A stretch of 64,000 bases of DNA from Bacilli bacterium (GCA_017435255.1 JAFSFI010000007.1:1-64000), one strand, 5' to 3'. Shown: positions 1-9,806, numbered from the stretch's first letter. Numbers and translations: made by a program. Notes: generated from the sequence alone by a model not told the origin.

Positions 1-1
1 A

Positions 2-949
2 GTTAGTCATTATAATGGAAACACAAAAATACAAGATGTAATATATTATTATGATAACTCTTATTCTGAGGGGTTGTGGTCTTATGGTACATTTAAAATA
101 AGCAAAAAAGGATATACAGGTACAAACAAATGGCAGACATCAGATGGAAAATATACGGTGGATCAATCTACATCTTTTGCAACAGGTCAGGCCTTGGCAG
201 AAGCGTTAGGAAAAGATTTAAAAACTGGGAATGCGACAGTTGACGTATATGCACAATGGAGAAGCAATGTGTTAACATTAATATATAATGCGAACGGAGG
301 GACACAAGGATCAGATGCAAAGTATGTGATAGGTGAAAAATATACAAGAAATTATTCTTCCGGAGCTCAAGATCCTATTAACTTTTCTAGCTTTGTGTTA
401 ACTAGATCAGGATATTCACGAAAAGACGGATATGAGTGGAATACAAAAGCAGACGGAACTGGTACAAGTTTTGATCAGGATACAGAATACGCTTTAACTC
501 GATATTCTTCATTGATAGAAACTCAGGACGTTACTGTAACGCTATATGCTCAATGGACACAAAATACATCTACCTCACATGTTCATAGTTGTAATACACG
601 AAGTTATAGTAGCGAGTACGGCGCTACAGTAACTAACGTATTAACATATTGGCCTGTTAATGATCATAATCATTGGTGTAGCAGCAGTCTAAAATCAGAA
701 ACATGTATTCCATCAGATTATACGGGTAGTGAAAATATACCTATGTATCAGGTGACTTGTGACGTTTGTGGTAAATCTTGTGATCAAAGATGGTGTCCAG
801 TTCATGCTGCTGGTGGAAATAAAACATCAGGTGGTGGTGGTGAAGACCTTCCGATTTGTGATGCCAAAGCAAAAAAATATTCCAGTGGCGCTAAGAAGTG
901 CGTAGGTAAGACAGACTCATCACTCGGATGGACACAAGTATCTGAATAG
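2..949 (+). CDS. Surface protein with InlB-type B repeats, 3' part only
   Basis: The reading frame is open from base 2, so this is the last 315 residues of a gene that begins upstream of the window; internal start codons should not be taken as the true start. Two segments end in YAQW (about bases 242-260 and 537-557) and are preceded by NANGG and GYEWNTKADGTG motifs. This is the pattern of Listeria-Bacteroides (InlB B, Flg_new) repeats found in large secreted adhesin-like proteins. The last 120 residues differ: they are rich in Cys and His (CDVCGKSCDQRWCPVH) and look like a metal-binding or disulfide-bonded terminal domain. There is no C-terminal membrane segment or LPXTG-like signal, so how it is held at the surface is not visible. 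A terminator follows directly. Role in adhesion is inferred from the family. Confidence 0.8.
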   Translation, partial: VSHYNGNTKIQDVIYYYDNSYSEGLWSYGTFKISKKGYTGTNKWQTSDGKYTVDQSTSFATGQALAEALGKDLKTGNATVDVYAQWRSNVLTLIYNANGGTQGSDAKYVIGEKYTRNYSSGAQDPINFSSFVLTRSGYSRKDGYEWNTKADGTGTSFDQDTEYALTRYSSLIETQDVTVTLYAQWTQNTSTSHVHSCNTRSYSSEYGATVTNVLTYWPVNDHNHWCSSSLKSETCIPSDYTGSENIPMYQVTCDVCGKSCDQRWCPVHAAGGNKTSGGGGEDLPICDAKAKKYSSGAKKCVGKTDSSLGWTQVSE

Positions 950-976
950 AAATCACTTATGTGGTTTCTTTTTTCT
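949..976 (+). terminator. Rho-independent terminator after the surface protein
   Basis: An 8-bp stem GAAATCAC/GTGGTTTC with a TTAT loop is followed by a T-rich tract. It overlaps the stop codon of the surface protein and separates it from the murG cluster. Confidence 0.85.
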
Positions 977-996
977 TTATATAAAACATATACTTA

Positions 997-1005
997 TGAT
1001 ATAAT
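997..1005 (+). promoter_or_regulatory. Extended -10 promoter of the murG cluster
   Basis: TGaTATAAT is an extended -10 element lying 20 bases before the murG start codon. No good -35 is visible, which fits extended -10 promoters of low-GC Firmicutes. Confidence 0.55.
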
Positions 1006-1025
1006 GGATAGTAGGAAGTGATAAG

Positions 1026-2111
1026 ATGAAAGTAGTCGTTAGTGCAGGTGGTACTGGGGGACATATTTATCCAGCTTTAGCAATTATTAATAAAATAAAA
1101 GAAATGGATAAAGATAGTGAAATATTATATATTGGTACAACTGATCGCATGGAAGCAACTATAGTTCCTAAAGAGGGTATAAAGTACGTTGGCGTAGAAA
1201 TGAAAGGATTAAATAGAAAAAAAATATTTAAGAATTTCAAGGTTCTATCTATATATTTAAATGCCAAGAAAAAAATAAAAGAAGTATTAAAAGAATTTAA
1301 ACCTGATATAGTATTAGGAATTGGTGGATATATTACATTACCGGTAATAGAAGTTGCTACAAAGTTAGGAATTAAAACGTTTATTCATGAGCAAAACTCT
1401 ATTCCCGGTTTATCTAATAAAATATTGAGTCGTAAAGTTGATAAGATAGGCGTTTCTTTAGAAGATAGCTTGCAGTATTTTGATTCAAGAAAAACAATTT
1501 TTACAGGGAATCCTAGAAGTGAAGAAGTATTAAATGCTAAGCCTTTAGTTAAAAGTAAATATGGTCTAAAGGCAAACAAAAAATTAGTTTTAGTTGTAAT
1601 GGGAAGTCTTGGTTCAATGACTGTAAATAAAAGTTTAAAGAGTATTATTCCTCATTTTGATAACAAAGACTATGAAGTTTTATTTGTAACTGGTAAAAAC
1701 TATTATGAAGACTATAGTAAAATTGAAAATACTCCAGATAATGTTAAGATAGTTCCTTATTTAGATGATATGTTATCTGTTATGAAGAGGACGGATTTAA
1801 TAATAACTAGAGCAGGAGCATCTACAATTGCCGAAATAACTGCTATTGGAATTCCTAGTATTTTAATTCCTTCTCCTTATGTAACTCATAATCATCAATA
1901 TAAAAATGCTAAGGTTTTAGAAGATGCAGGAGCATCTATTATCATAGAAGAAGAAAAACTAGATAGTAAAATATTAATTAAAACAATCGATGAGATATTA
2001 AAAGATTCTAAAAAGTATGATATAATGAAGGAGAATAGTGAACGTCTTGGAGTAAAGGATAGTTCCTCTAAGATTTATGAAATAATAAAGAAACTAGTAG
2101 ATGAGGGTTAA
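1026..2111 (+). CDS. murG: MurG, lipid II-forming GlcNAc transferase
   Basis: UDP-N-acetylglucosamine:undecaprenyl-pyrophosphoryl-MurNAc-pentapeptide transferase, which makes lipid II on the inner face of the membrane. The 361-residue length is normal. The N-terminal glycine-rich loop SAGGTGGHIYPAL (residues 6-18), the HEQNSIPG motif of the N-domain and the C-domain ITRAGASTIAEI segment that binds the UDP-sugar are all present. The ATG is preceded by GGAAGTG. It is the first gene of a murG-murB-divIB run; the TAA of murG sits two bases before the murB ATG, so translation is probably coupled. murD, mraY and ftsW, often upstream in Bacilli, are not here; the upstream neighbour is an unrelated surface protein. 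Confidence 0.97.
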   Translation: MKVVVSAGGTGGHIYPALAIINKIKEMDKDSEILYIGTTDRMEATIVPKEGIKYVGVEMKGLNRKKIFKNFKVLSIYLNAKKKIKEVLKEFKPDIVLGIGGYITLPVIEVATKLGIKTFIHEQNSIPGLSNKILSRKVDKIGVSLEDSLQYFDSRKTIFTGNPRSEEVLNAKPLVKSKYGLKANKKLVLVVMGSLGSMTVNKSLKSIIPHFDNKDYEVLFVTGKNYYEDYSKIENTPDNVKIVPYLDDMLSVMKRTDLIITRAGASTIAEITAIGIPSILIPSPYVTHNHQYKNAKVLEDAGASIIIEEEKLDSKILIKTIDEILKDSKKYDIMKENSERLGVKDSSSKIYEIIKKLVDEG

Positions 2112-2112
2112 A

Positions 2113-3018
2113 ATGAAAGAACACATACAAGAAATTAAAGCAATGGATATAGGTAAAATAGTTGAAAATGTTCCATTAAGTCTTCATACAACATATAAAG
2201 TAGGTGGGGTTGCTAAATGTTTTGTTTACCCACAGGATACAAAAAAATTAATTAAACTTTTAAAATATATCAAAAAAAACAATATCAAATATAAGATATT
2301 AGGAAATGGTTCTAATACTTTATTTAGTGATAAAGAGTATGACGGCATTATTATTAAATTAGATCGTTTTGATGATATAGAAATAGAAGGAACAACTGTT
2401 ACTGTCGGAGCAGGATATAATCTTATAAAACTTGCAAGCCTAGCAGCAAAAAAATCTTTAGCTGGACTAGAGTTTGCTAGTGGTATACCTGGTACTTTAG
2501 GTGGTGCTGTATACATGAATGCTGGAGCGTACAAAAGTGATATGGGGTATATTGTAAAAAAAGTAAAAGTGTTAACTCCAGATTTTAAAGTTATTAATAT
2601 GACTAATAGGGAATTAAATTTTCATTATCGTAGTTCTTTCTTTCAAAAACATTCTGGATATATTTGCTTACAAGTAACTCTTAAACTTGCAAAAGGCAAA
2701 AAAGAGGAAATAGTAAAAGTTAATCGCGAAAGAAAGCAAAGAAGATTGGAATCTCAGCCTTTAGAGTATCCTTCTGCGGGATCAGTTTTTAGAAATCCTG
2801 AAGGGCTTTTTGCAGGTAAATTAATTGAAGATTTAGGTTTCAAAGGACTTATGAAGGGTGGAGCACAAATAAGTAGTAAACATGCCAATTTTATTATTAA
2901 CAAAAACAAAGCTACCGCTAGTGATATAAAAGAATTAATAGAGTTTACTAAAGATGCAGTTGAAGATAAATATAATGTAAAATTAAAAGTAGAACAAGAA
3001 TTCGTAAATTGGGAGTAA
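2113..3018 (+). CDS. murB: MurB, UDP-N-acetylenolpyruvoylglucosamine reductase
   Basis: FAD- and NADPH-dependent reductase that makes UDP-MurNAc in the cytoplasm, the second committed step of peptidoglycan synthesis. The 301-residue protein has the FAD-binding NGSNTLF and SGIPGTLGGAVYMNAGAY motifs, and the catalytic YPSAGSVFRNP segment whose Ser acts as proton donor. The short loop arrangement is that of type II MurB (Bacillus/Staphylococcus). The ATG at 2113 is chosen over an earlier in-frame ATG at 2101 because GAGGG (2103-2107) is well placed for it. It is sandwiched between murG and divIB, the same order as in several Bacilli. Confidence 0.96.
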   Translation: MKEHIQEIKAMDIGKIVENVPLSLHTTYKVGGVAKCFVYPQDTKKLIKLLKYIKKNNIKYKILGNGSNTLFSDKEYDGIIIKLDRFDDIEIEGTTVTVGAGYNLIKLASLAAKKSLAGLEFASGIPGTLGGAVYMNAGAYKSDMGYIVKKVKVLTPDFKVINMTNRELNFHYRSSFFQKHSGYICLQVTLKLAKGKKEEIVKVNRERKQRRLESQPLEYPSAGSVFRNPEGLFAGKLIEDLGFKGLMKGGAQISSKHANFIINKNKATASDIKELIEFTKDAVEDKYNVKLKVEQEFVNWE

Positions 3019-3020
3019 TT

Positions 3021-3704
3021 ATGGCTAAAAAGATAAAGAAAAAAACCAAAGTAAAAATAATTCCAATACTTATATTTTTACTATTATTATTAATAGTGTT
3101 TTTTCTTGTATCTTTTTTTATGAAAGTAAAAATCAAAAATATATGTGTGTATGGGAATAAAATATTAAGTGATCAAGAAATAATAGAACTTGCGAAGTTG
3201 CAAGATTACCCAAGTTTCCTAAAAACAACAAACTATAGTATAGAAAAACGAGTTAAAGAAAATCCTTATGTAGAAAAGGTAAAAGTTAAAAAAGGTTTAA
3301 TTTCTACTATAAAAATATATATAACAGAATATAAAATTTTATTTATTAATGAAAGTAACAATAGGGTTGTGATTGATACCAATTTAGAACTTGATGAAAC
3401 TGGTAATATTAATGGAATTCCAAGTTTAGTCAATTATATTCCGGATACTATTTATAAATCGTTTATTGAAGAAATGAAAGAAGTAGATAGCAATGTCTTA
3501 AATAAAATTTCCGAGATAGAGTATTCTCCTAATGATTATGATAAACAAAGGTTTTTACTATATATGAACGATGGAAATAAAGTATATCTTACTATAAGTA
3601 GATTTAATGTTATAAATAAATATAATGAAATTTATCCGTCTTTAGAAGGAAAGAAAGGAATTCTTTATCTGGATTCGGGTAATCATTTTGAAATAAAAGA
3701 ATAA
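3021..3704 (+). CDS. divIB: DivIB/FtsQ-type cell division protein
   Basis: Bitopic membrane protein of the division septum that bridges the early and late divisome. The 227 residues show a short Lys-rich cytoplasmic N-terminus (AKKIKKKTKVK), one membrane helix (about 14-36), then a POTRA domain beginning VKIKNICVYGNKILS and an FtsQ/DivIB beta domain. It ends soon after, shorter at the C-terminus than the 260-residue Bacillus protein. The ATG at 3021 follows GGGAG at 3010-3014. Its position right after murB supports the call. Sequence identity within this family is low, so the assignment rests on architecture plus context. Confidence 0.88.
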   Translation: MAKKIKKKTKVKIIPILIFLLLLLIVFFLVSFFMKVKIKNICVYGNKILSDQEIIELAKLQDYPSFLKTTNYSIEKRVKENPYVEKVKVKKGLISTIKIYITEYKILFINESNNRVVIDTNLELDETGNINGIPSLVNYIPDTIYKSFIEEMKEVDSNVLNKISEIEYSPNDYDKQRFLLYMNDGNKVYLTISRFNVINKYNEIYPSLEGKKGILYLDSGNHFEIKE

Positions 3705-3715
3705 AAGGTGATAAA

Positions 3716-4918
3716 ATGAATAACAAGGGACTTGTAAGAATAAAAGTATTAACTATTGTATTTATATGTGGAATTATATGTTTTACTTTAATTCCATATC
3801 TGTATAATTATTATGGTAATTACAAGAAGGAAAAATATATAGAAATAGCTAAAGAGTATATTGCTGAAGTTAAAGATTCAGTAAATTCTTTAAAGTATCA
3901 TCAACTTCCATCTAGTAATGAAGGTTTATTAGTTAAACTAAAAGATTTAGAATTAAATAAAAAATCTCCTTATGGAAAGTTTGATGATGAATATAGTTAT
4001 GTGGTTGTAATTAACATGGGGGATTATTATGACTATTATTTTGCAGCAATTGATTCTAAAAATTATGGTATTCCTGTAGTTAATGAGAAAGAACTAACCA
4101 CTGATTCTATTGTATATGGCAAGTCTAAGTTAACTAGCATTAAACAAGCTAATTACATAGATGATTTATATATTGATGGGACTATATTTAAACAAAGTGA
4201 AAACAGTAAGAAAAATGACAATAACATTTTGCTGGTCCCAGTAAGCGGAGAGTTGACTGTATCTTATGATTTTATAGAAAATGTTCATAAAATTTACACT
4301 ACTTTAATTAAAAATATGGATACAGATATTTATAACAAGGAAGCCACTATAAATAATGGGGTGTTAAAATATGATAACAAAGTTATTAACGATAATTACT
4401 CAAAAGATATAAATGGATTTTCTAGGTATATATCATTTCCTAATAATGATGATAAAATATACTATAATAGTTTTGTAAATTATAGTAAAAGTTATGTTGC
4501 TGGTATAATAAATGAAAGTAATGATTATGAGACTTCAGATATAGTGTTTGACTCGATGCCAACAACTGTTATTAATAGAAATGCTAAAACAGTAACAGAT
4601 AATGAACAAAAATATTTAATGTTTAATTTGATGGCAATATATCCAGATAATGACAACTATTCTATTACTGAATGTGGTGCTTTGATATTAAAAAGTAATA
4701 GTGGTGAAATAATTAATATTGATTTTAATACACAAAATATAATTGTTGGCAAATCAAATAATAGTTGTGAATTAGGTAATATATTTGCAATTAGAAAAAG
4801 CAATGTAAAAGAAAATGAAAAGTATATTGCTAGGGGATATATTAAATATAAAGATCAAAACGGCAAGGAATATACTACCTTAAGTAGAGATATAATAGCG
4901 GGCACTGTAAAACAATAA
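3716..4918 (+). CDS. Membrane-anchored pilin-like protein of unknown function
   Basis: A 400-residue protein with one N-terminal hydrophobic segment (about residues 9-32) preceded by NNKG, then a long extracellular part rich in Asn, Asp and Tyr. The leader looks like a type IV prepilin (short positive stretch, Gly, then hydrophobic helix followed by a helical region KEKYIEIAKEYIAEV). However, the conserved Glu five residues after the Gly is Lys here, so processing by a prepilin peptidase is uncertain. It starts 11 bases after divIB with AAAGGTGATAAA and is followed by a terminator, so it is the last gene of the murG operon. No enzyme motif is recognised. It may be a lineage-specific cell-surface or division-associated protein. 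Confidence 0.6.
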   Translation: MNNKGLVRIKVLTIVFICGIICFTLIPYLYNYYGNYKKEKYIEIAKEYIAEVKDSVNSLKYHQLPSSNEGLLVKLKDLELNKKSPYGKFDDEYSYVVVINMGDYYDYYFAAIDSKNYGIPVVNEKELTTDSIVYGKSKLTSIKQANYIDDLYIDGTIFKQSENSKKNDNNILLVPVSGELTVSYDFIENVHKIYTTLIKNMDTDIYNKEATINNGVLKYDNKVINDNYSKDINGFSRYISFPNNDDKIYYNSFVNYSKSYVAGIINESNDYETSDIVFDSMPTTVINRNAKTVTDNEQKYLMFNLMAIYPDNDNYSITECGALILKSNSGEIINIDFNTQNIIVGKSNNSCELGNIFAIRKSNVKENEKYIARGYIKYKDQNGKEYTTLSRDIIAGTVKQ

Positions 4919-4922
4919 TGTT

Positions 4923-4948
4923 AGAACGATTTGGTCGTTCTTTTTTAT
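4923..4948 (+). terminator. Terminator of the murG-divIB operon
   Basis: Perfect 7-bp stem AGAACGA/TCGTTCT with a five-base loop, followed by TTTTT, ends the transcript before the ruvA promoter. Confidence 0.85.
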
Positions 4949-4965
4949 TGATACCGGAGTTTTAG

Positions 4966-4994
4966 TTGTACATTTGTTTGTAGCATGATATAAT
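4966..4994 (+). promoter_or_regulatory. SigA-type promoter of ruvAB operon
   Basis: TTGTAC at 4966-4971, a 17-base spacer and TATAAT at 4989-4994 with an upstream TG; it lies 19 bases before the ruvA ATG. Confidence 0.75.
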
Positions 4995-5013
4995 TATTTA
5001 GAAGGTGAATAAG

Positions 5014-5571
5014 ATGTACGATTATATAATAGGAAAAGTAACAAACATTAATAGTACTTATATCGTTTTAGAATGTGGAGGAATAGGATATGTTATATAT
5101 ACTCCTAACCCTTATTCGTTTAGCGAGAATAGTGAATATAAAGTTTACTTATATCAGTTGGTAAGAGAAGATGAATTGTCTTTATATGGGTTTAAGACTA
5201 TAGAAGAAAAAGAGTTGTTTTTAAAATTAATAAGTGTCAAAGGATTAGGGCCTAAAATGACTCTTCCTATTTTAGCTACCGGTTCTGTTTCAGGTGTAAT
5301 TGACGCCATTGAAAGAGAAAACTTGCTTTATTTAAGAAAGTTTCCTAAAATTGGTGATAAACTTGCAAAGCAGATTGTACTTGACTTAAAAGGTAAGTTA
5401 GGTGTTATATCATCGGTTGAAGTAAATAATAGCAGTTATGAAGAATTAGTAGAAGTATTAAAAGGTCTTGGATATAAAGAAAAAGAATTTAAAGCAATTA
5501 TACCTAAAATATCTTGTGACTTAACAATAGAGGAACAAGTAAAAGAAGCTTTAAAATTATTACTTAAATAA
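5014..5571 (+). CDS. ruvA: RuvA, Holliday junction-binding subunit
   Basis: Tetrameric Holliday-junction-binding protein that loads the RuvB motor. The 185-residue length is normal. The N-terminal OB fold (MYDYIIGKV...), the helix-hairpin-helix segments [13 protein letters not shown] and [20 protein letters not shown] and the small C-terminal domain ([13 protein letters not shown]) are all present. The ATG at 5014 has AAGGTG six bases upstream and is preferred over the in-frame GTG at 5005. It is followed 11 bases later by ruvB, the standard pair. Confidence 0.97.
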   Translation: MYDYIIGKVTNINSTYIVLECGGIGYVIYTPNPYSFSENSEYKVYLYQLVREDELSLYGFKTIEEKELFLKLISVKGLGPKMTLPILATGSVSGVIDAIERENLLYLRKFPKIGDKLAKQIVLDLKGKLGVISSVEVNNSSYEELVEVLKGLGYKEKEFKAIIPKISCDLTIEEQVKEALKLLLK

Positions 5572-5582
5572 GGGGGATTTTT

Positions 5583-6599
5583 ATGGAAAACAAAGTTTTA
5601 AGTGGAGAAGTACAAGTTGATGATAAGTATGAAGAAAACATAAGACCTAGTTTATTTAAGGATTATATTGGTCAAAGCGATGTTAAAGAAAACATTAAAG
5701 TATTTGTAGAAGCTGCCAAAATGAGGGATGAGTCGCTTGATCATGTTCTTTTGTATGGACCTCCTGGATTAGGAAAAACAACACTTGCAATTATTATTGC
5801 TAATGAGCTTGGTAGTAATATTAAAACAGCTAGTGGTCCATCTATAGAAAAAGCTGGGGATTTAGCTGCAATACTTTCTTCATTAGAACCTGGGGATGTA
5901 TTGTTTATAGATGAGATTCATAGAATGCCTTCATATATTGAAGAAATATTGTATCCTGCAATGGAAGACTTTACTTTAGATATTATCGTTGGAAGTGAAG
6001 GAAACACTCGAAATATAAAAATAAATTTACCTCCATTTACTTTGGTTGGTGCAACTACTAGAGCAGGAGATTTAACTAGTCCTTTACGTGATCGTTTTGG
6101 AATTATTTCTAAATTACAGTATTATACTGATGAAGAGTTGTTCTCTATAATAAAAAGAACAGCAAAGGTGTTAGGAGTTGAAATAGAAGATGACGCAGCT
6201 ATGGAACTTGCTAGTCGTAGTAGAGGAACTCCAAGAATTGCTAATAGGCTAGTAAAAAGAGTAAGGGATTTCTCTTTAGTAAAAGGAAATGGCGTAATTG
6301 ATTTAGAGATTACAAAATTAGCCTTAGAGAAATTAAAAGTAGATAAAATGGGGCTCGATGAAACTGACTATCAATTATTAAAAACGATAGCGCTTAAATT
6401 TAATGGCGGTCCTGTTGGTATAGAATCACTTGCTAGTATTATTGGTGAAGAGGTATCAACATTGGAAGACGTGTGTGAACCATTTTTATTACAAAGAGGC
6501 CTATTAAAAAGAACTCCTAGGGGTAGAATGTTAACTGATTCAGGTTACGAACACTTAAATTTGAATAAACAAGGTACGATTTTTGATTTGGAGGGATAA
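5583..6599 (+). CDS. ruvB: RuvB, branch-migration ATPase
   Basis: AAA+ motor that drives Holliday junction branch migration with RuvA. Walker [10 protein letters not shown] and Walker B LFIDEIHR are present, with the sensor segment [19 protein letters not shown] and a C-terminal winged helix ([12 protein letters not shown]). The 338 residues match the usual length. AGGGGG stands seven bases before the ATG. No ruvC is nearby, as in most Firmicutes, which use RecU. Confidence 0.98.
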   Translation: MENKVLSGEVQVDDKYEENIRPSLFKDYIGQSDVKENIKVFVEAAKMRDESLDHVLLYGPPGLGKTTLAIIIANELGSNIKTASGPSIEKAGDLAAILSSLEPGDVLFIDEIHRMPSYIEEILYPAMEDFTLDIIVGSEGNTRNIKINLPPFTLVGATTRAGDLTSPLRDRFGIISKLQYYTDEELFSIIKRTAKVLGVEIEDDAAMELASRSRGTPRIANRLVKRVRDFSLVKGNGVIDLEITKLALEKLKVDKMGLDETDYQLLKTIALKFNGGPVGIESLASIIGEEVSTLEDVCEPFLLQRGLLKRTPRGRMLTDSGYEHLNLNKQGTIFDLEG

Positions 6600-6600
6600 T

Positions 6601-7236
6601 ATGAAGGATGTTAAATTATTCCCAAATCAAAACATGGAGTTTGATGAATATTTAAAAAATATACAAGAATTGCTTACTACTACAAAAGTAGTTAGTTGTG
6701 GTATAAATATGACAACAGGAATGAAGTCTATGTTAACGATAGACGATCTAGAAAAAAGACAAAAACTTATTGACGCATCCTTAATGTTAGATAGAGAAAA
6801 ACTAACAAATAATACACTCGACAATAAAAAATTTAAAAAGTTACCTGTTATAATGACGTTAGCGAATATTATTGCTAATCATTATGAACGAGTAGATGAT
6901 TTAAATATTGAACAATTAGTTTTGTTAGGACATTTTTCTTCTTGTGTTGATGAAAGTTACATGGCGGAACATTTGGGAGTGGTCGCAAATAAAGAATTAT
7001 TACAAACAGCGCTAGAAAAAACAGATGATTTTTATGAAAGAATGGATGTTTTAGAAGCTGTAATGGAAGATTACCTACATTCCGGTATTGACAAAAATGA
7101 CGAAGAAGCGTTAAATAATTTTAAAAATGCAAGCATTATAATGATTAAAAATACACCAATAGAAGAAATTATAGCTAAAGTTTCAACAACAGAAGATCTG
7201 TTTGAAGAACTATCTAAAAAAGGTATTAGAATTTAA
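6601..7236 (+). CDS. Conserved-looking soluble protein of unknown function in the ruvAB-queA operon
   Basis: A 211-residue, acidic, probably all-helical cytoplasmic protein. No membrane segment, signal peptide or known motif could be recognised. The ATG at 6601 immediately follows the ruvB stop codon and has GGAGGG at 6590-6595 inside the ruvB end, so it is translationally coupled to ruvB. An in-frame TTG at 6583 is less likely. Tight packing with ruvB upstream and queA 11 bases downstream suggests co-transcription, but the partners do not reveal a function. Confidence 0.75.
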   Translation: MKDVKLFPNQNMEFDEYLKNIQELLTTTKVVSCGINMTTGMKSMLTIDDLEKRQKLIDASLMLDREKLTNNTLDNKKFKKLPVIMTLANIIANHYERVDDLNIEQLVLLGHFSSCVDESYMAEHLGVVANKELLQTALEKTDDFYERMDVLEAVMEDYLHSGIDKNDEEALNNFKNASIIMIKNTPIEEIIAKVSTTEDLFEELSKKGIRI

Positions 7237-7247
7237 AGGAGACAATC

Positions 7248-8285
7248 ATGAAGTTAGAAGATTTTGATTATGAATTACCAGAAGAGTTAATTGCACAAAC
7301 CCCATTAAAAGTAAGAGATTCTTCTAGGCTTTTAGTATTAGATAAAGAAACAGGAGAAGTAGAACATAAGCATTTTACAGATATACTAGATTATTTTGAT
7401 GAAGGTGATACATTGGTTGTTAATGATACCAAAGTAATACCTGCAAGATTAATAGGTGAAAAAGAAGATACTAAGGCAGTAATTGAAATACTATTATTAA
7501 AGAATATAGAGAATGATATTTGGGAATGTTTAGCTAAACCTGCTAAAAGAGTAAAATTAGATACAATTATAAGTTTTGGAGATGGTCTGTTAAAAGCTAA
7601 ATGCATTGGAATTGGTGAAGAAGGTATAAGACATATAGAATTAATATATAATGGTATTTTATATGAAATATTAGATAAGTTAGGAACTATGCCATTACCG
7701 CCATACATTCATGAGAAATTAGAGGATCAGTCTAGATATCAAACTGTATATGCCAAAGAACAAGGTAGTGCAGCAGCACCTACTGCAGGTCTTCATTTCA
7801 CCGAAGAATTATTAAATAAATTAAAAGAAAAAGGTGTAAATTTTGCTCCCGTTACACTCCATGTAGGGTTAGGAACATTTAGACCTGTAAGCGTAGATAA
7901 AATAGAAGAACATAAAATGCATAGTGAGTATTATTCACTAAGTAAAGAGACTGTAGAAATATTAAATAACACTAAAAAGAATAACAAAAAAATAGTAGTA
8001 GTAGGAACTACATCTGTTAGAGTATTAGAAACAGTAATGAATAAATTTGGAGAACTTAAAGAATGCAGTGGTTGGACAGATATATTTATTTATCCTGGAT
8101 ACAAGTTTAAAATAGTAGATAATTTAATTACTAATTTCCACCTTCCTAAATCCACATTAATTATGCTTATTAGTGCCTTAGCAGGAAGAGAAAAAGTGTT
8201 AAATGCTTATCGTAAAGCAGTTGAAAATAAATACAGATTTTTCTCATTTGGAGATAGTATGTTTATAACAAATAATAGTAAATAG
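7248..8285 (+). CDS. queA: QueA, SAM:tRNA ribosyltransferase-isomerase
   Basis: Transfers and isomerises the ribosyl moiety of S-adenosylmethionine onto 7-aminomethyl-7-deazaguanine in tRNA, the penultimate step in queuosine synthesis. The 345 residues carry the family signatures [15 protein letters not shown] at the N-terminus, [35 protein letters not shown] and [19 protein letters not shown] precedes the ATG. ruvA-ruvB-queA is a widely conserved order; the usual following gene tgt is absent from the window. Confidence 0.97.
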   Translation: MKLEDFDYELPEELIAQTPLKVRDSSRLLVLDKETGEVEHKHFTDILDYFDEGDTLVVNDTKVIPARLIGEKEDTKAVIEILLLKNIENDIWECLAKPAKRVKLDTIISFGDGLLKAKCIGIGEEGIRHIELIYNGILYEILDKLGTMPLPPYIHEKLEDQSRYQTVYAKEQGSAAAPTAGLHFTEELLNKLKEKGVNFAPVTLHVGLGTFRPVSVDKIEEHKMHSEYYSLSKETVEILNNTKKNNKKIVVVGTTSVRVLETVMNKFGELKECSGWTDIFIYPGYKFKIVDNLITNFHLPKSTLIMLISALAGREKVLNAYRKAVENKYRFFSFGDSMFITNNSK

Positions 8286-8371
8286 AAGTGTAAAGAAAGA
8301 TAGTATAATTACAAAAGAAATAGTATTATCTTTTTTTTTATGGTAATCTTATGATGATAGAGGGTGATTTT

Positions 8372-9193
8372 ATGAAATGTCCAAAATGTGGTAAAGAGAT
8401 ATTAGAAACAGATAATTTTTGTAGTAATTGTAATATGAATTTATCCTTTACAACAAAAAGAAAAGATAGTTATCAAAAAATAGGGGATACTTTAGATAAT
8501 ATAGGAGAAAAAGCAAATAAGTTGAATGGTATTATAATTCTTATTTCGGCTATTGCAGTTATTGGATTGTTGTTAGTTATATCTTTTACTAACTTTTTTC
8601 TCCTTTTAAAAATTTTAGTATTTATAAAATTATACGCACAAAAATTTATTATAGCAGGAGTTATATCGTTGTTAATTTGGGCAATATTATTCTTTGTGAA
8701 AAAAAGAGGAATACTTGTAAAGATATTGTTCATTCTTTCATTAATACTAATAGTTGCTCCTGCAGCGCTTTCTAACTTAATAACTGTTGATGGAGATTTG
8801 TCTTTTGTTTTAAAGAACTATTCTAAGAGTGAATATATAGAGATCGGTGATGAAAAAATCCCAACATTATATTCTGTCGTTGGAGATAGAAAAATATTAT
8901 TTAATATTGCAGAAAAAGATCATTATGATGATGACATGGATTTAATTATGGATTTTATTACACTTATATATGGCAATATTAGTAATGATGATAAAGCAAA
9001 GTATGGTGCTAAACTTGTAGAATTAGGTTTTAAATCAAACGCAGTAAACAATGAAGATGGTATCATATATTTATATGGAAAACAAAAAAACGAGAGATAT
9101 TATGTAGTGTCTGTATTTGCTGATCAAATAACTTATTCTACTGGTGTGGGAAGTTTTGAAGAAGTTGTAGAAAAAATGAATGAAGGAGAATAG
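8372..9193 (+). CDS. Zinc-ribbon membrane protein
   Basis: A 273-residue protein that begins with a zinc ribbon of two CxxC knuckles (MKCPKCGKEILETDNFCSNC), followed by a charged linker and three hydrophobic segments (about residues 50-72, 78-98 and 107-130), then a C-terminal domain of about 140 residues. The ATG at 8372 with GAGGGTGA upstream is preferred over ATGs at 8351 and 8354. Proteins with a cytoplasmic zinc ribbon plus membrane helices recur in this window (29368, 33988), so this looks like a lineage-favoured design. Function unknown. It overlaps no neighbour but runs straight into the following gene. Confidence 0.7.
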   Translation: MKCPKCGKEILETDNFCSNCNMNLSFTTKRKDSYQKIGDTLDNIGEKANKLNGIIILISAIAVIGLLLVISFTNFFLLLKILVFIKLYAQKFIIAGVISLLIWAILFFVKKRGILVKILFILSLILIVAPAALSNLITVDGDLSFVLKNYSKSEYIEIGDEKIPTLYSVVGDRKILFNIAEKDHYDDDMDLIMDFITLIYGNISNDDKAKYGAKLVELGFKSNAVNNEDGIIYLYGKQKNERYYVVSVFADQITYSTGVGSFEEVVEKMNEGE

Positions 9194-9200
9194 GGAAGAT

Positions 9201-9806
9201 ATGTTTGATTTTAGTAAATATTTAGAAAAAGATGAAAAAATTTTATATCAAGGGACTCCTGTTCCTGGTAAAGGTGATAAAAGCATAGGTATGTTAATTT
9301 TCATAATTGTATTTATGGCCATAGTACAAGGTTTACTTATTTGGTCCGTAGTTACAGGTGCTGGAGATGGTGCTAATGGAGTAGATCTTTCTTTTATAAT
9401 TATTTTTGGAGTAACTCTATTTTTTGATGGAATAGCTATTTACAACATTGTTTATTTAAAATTCTTTAAAAAGATTGCAGTTAAAGATGATTATTTTTGT
9501 ATCACTAATAAAAGAGCGTTAAAGTATGAATCTAAAAAGAATAAGTTAGTGTATGGATATTTAGTTAATTATGTCCATATAACATGTGAAAATGAAAAAG
9601 GTGGATACGGGGATTTATATATGCAGATAGATATTAAAGAAAGCGATGATGCAGCGGAAACCTTAGCATACGTAAAAGACATTATGAGAAATCCAAATCC
9701 AGAAAATATGCCTTCAATTATATTTGAGTGTATTGAAAATCCTAGAAACGTGCGTAAAATAGTAAAAGAAGCAAGAGACAAAATATTAGAAAGTAATAAT
9801 AAATAA
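9201..9806 (+). CDS. Membrane protein with PH-like domain
   Basis: A 201-residue protein with an N-terminal FSKYLEKDEKILYQGTPVP stretch typical of bacterial PH-like membrane proteins, two membrane helices (about 33-56 and 66-90) and a C-terminal soluble domain starting IAVKDDYFCITNKRALKYES. The ATG at 9201 is chosen because GGAAG and AAGGAG lie just upstream; an in-frame ATG at 9180 would overlap the preceding gene. It probably shares a transcript with the zinc-ribbon gene before it. The PH-like label is from pattern resemblance, not from catalytic residues; function unknown. Confidence 0.6.
   Translation: MFDFSKYLEKDEKILYQGTPVPGKGDKSIGMLIFIIVFMAIVQGLLIWSVVTGAGDGANGVDLSFIIIFGVTLFFDGIAIYNIVYLKFFKKIAVKDDYFCITNKRALKYESKKNKLVYGYLVNYVHITCENEKGGYGDLYMQIDIKESDDAAETLAYVKDIMRNPNPENMPSIIFECIENPRNVRKIVKEARDKILESNNK

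Noticed and set aside
8290-8345. Hairpin after queA as a terminator
   Set aside because: A T9 tract is present but the arms GATAGTATAAT and ATAGTATTATC are not properly complementary, so a terminator is not claimed.
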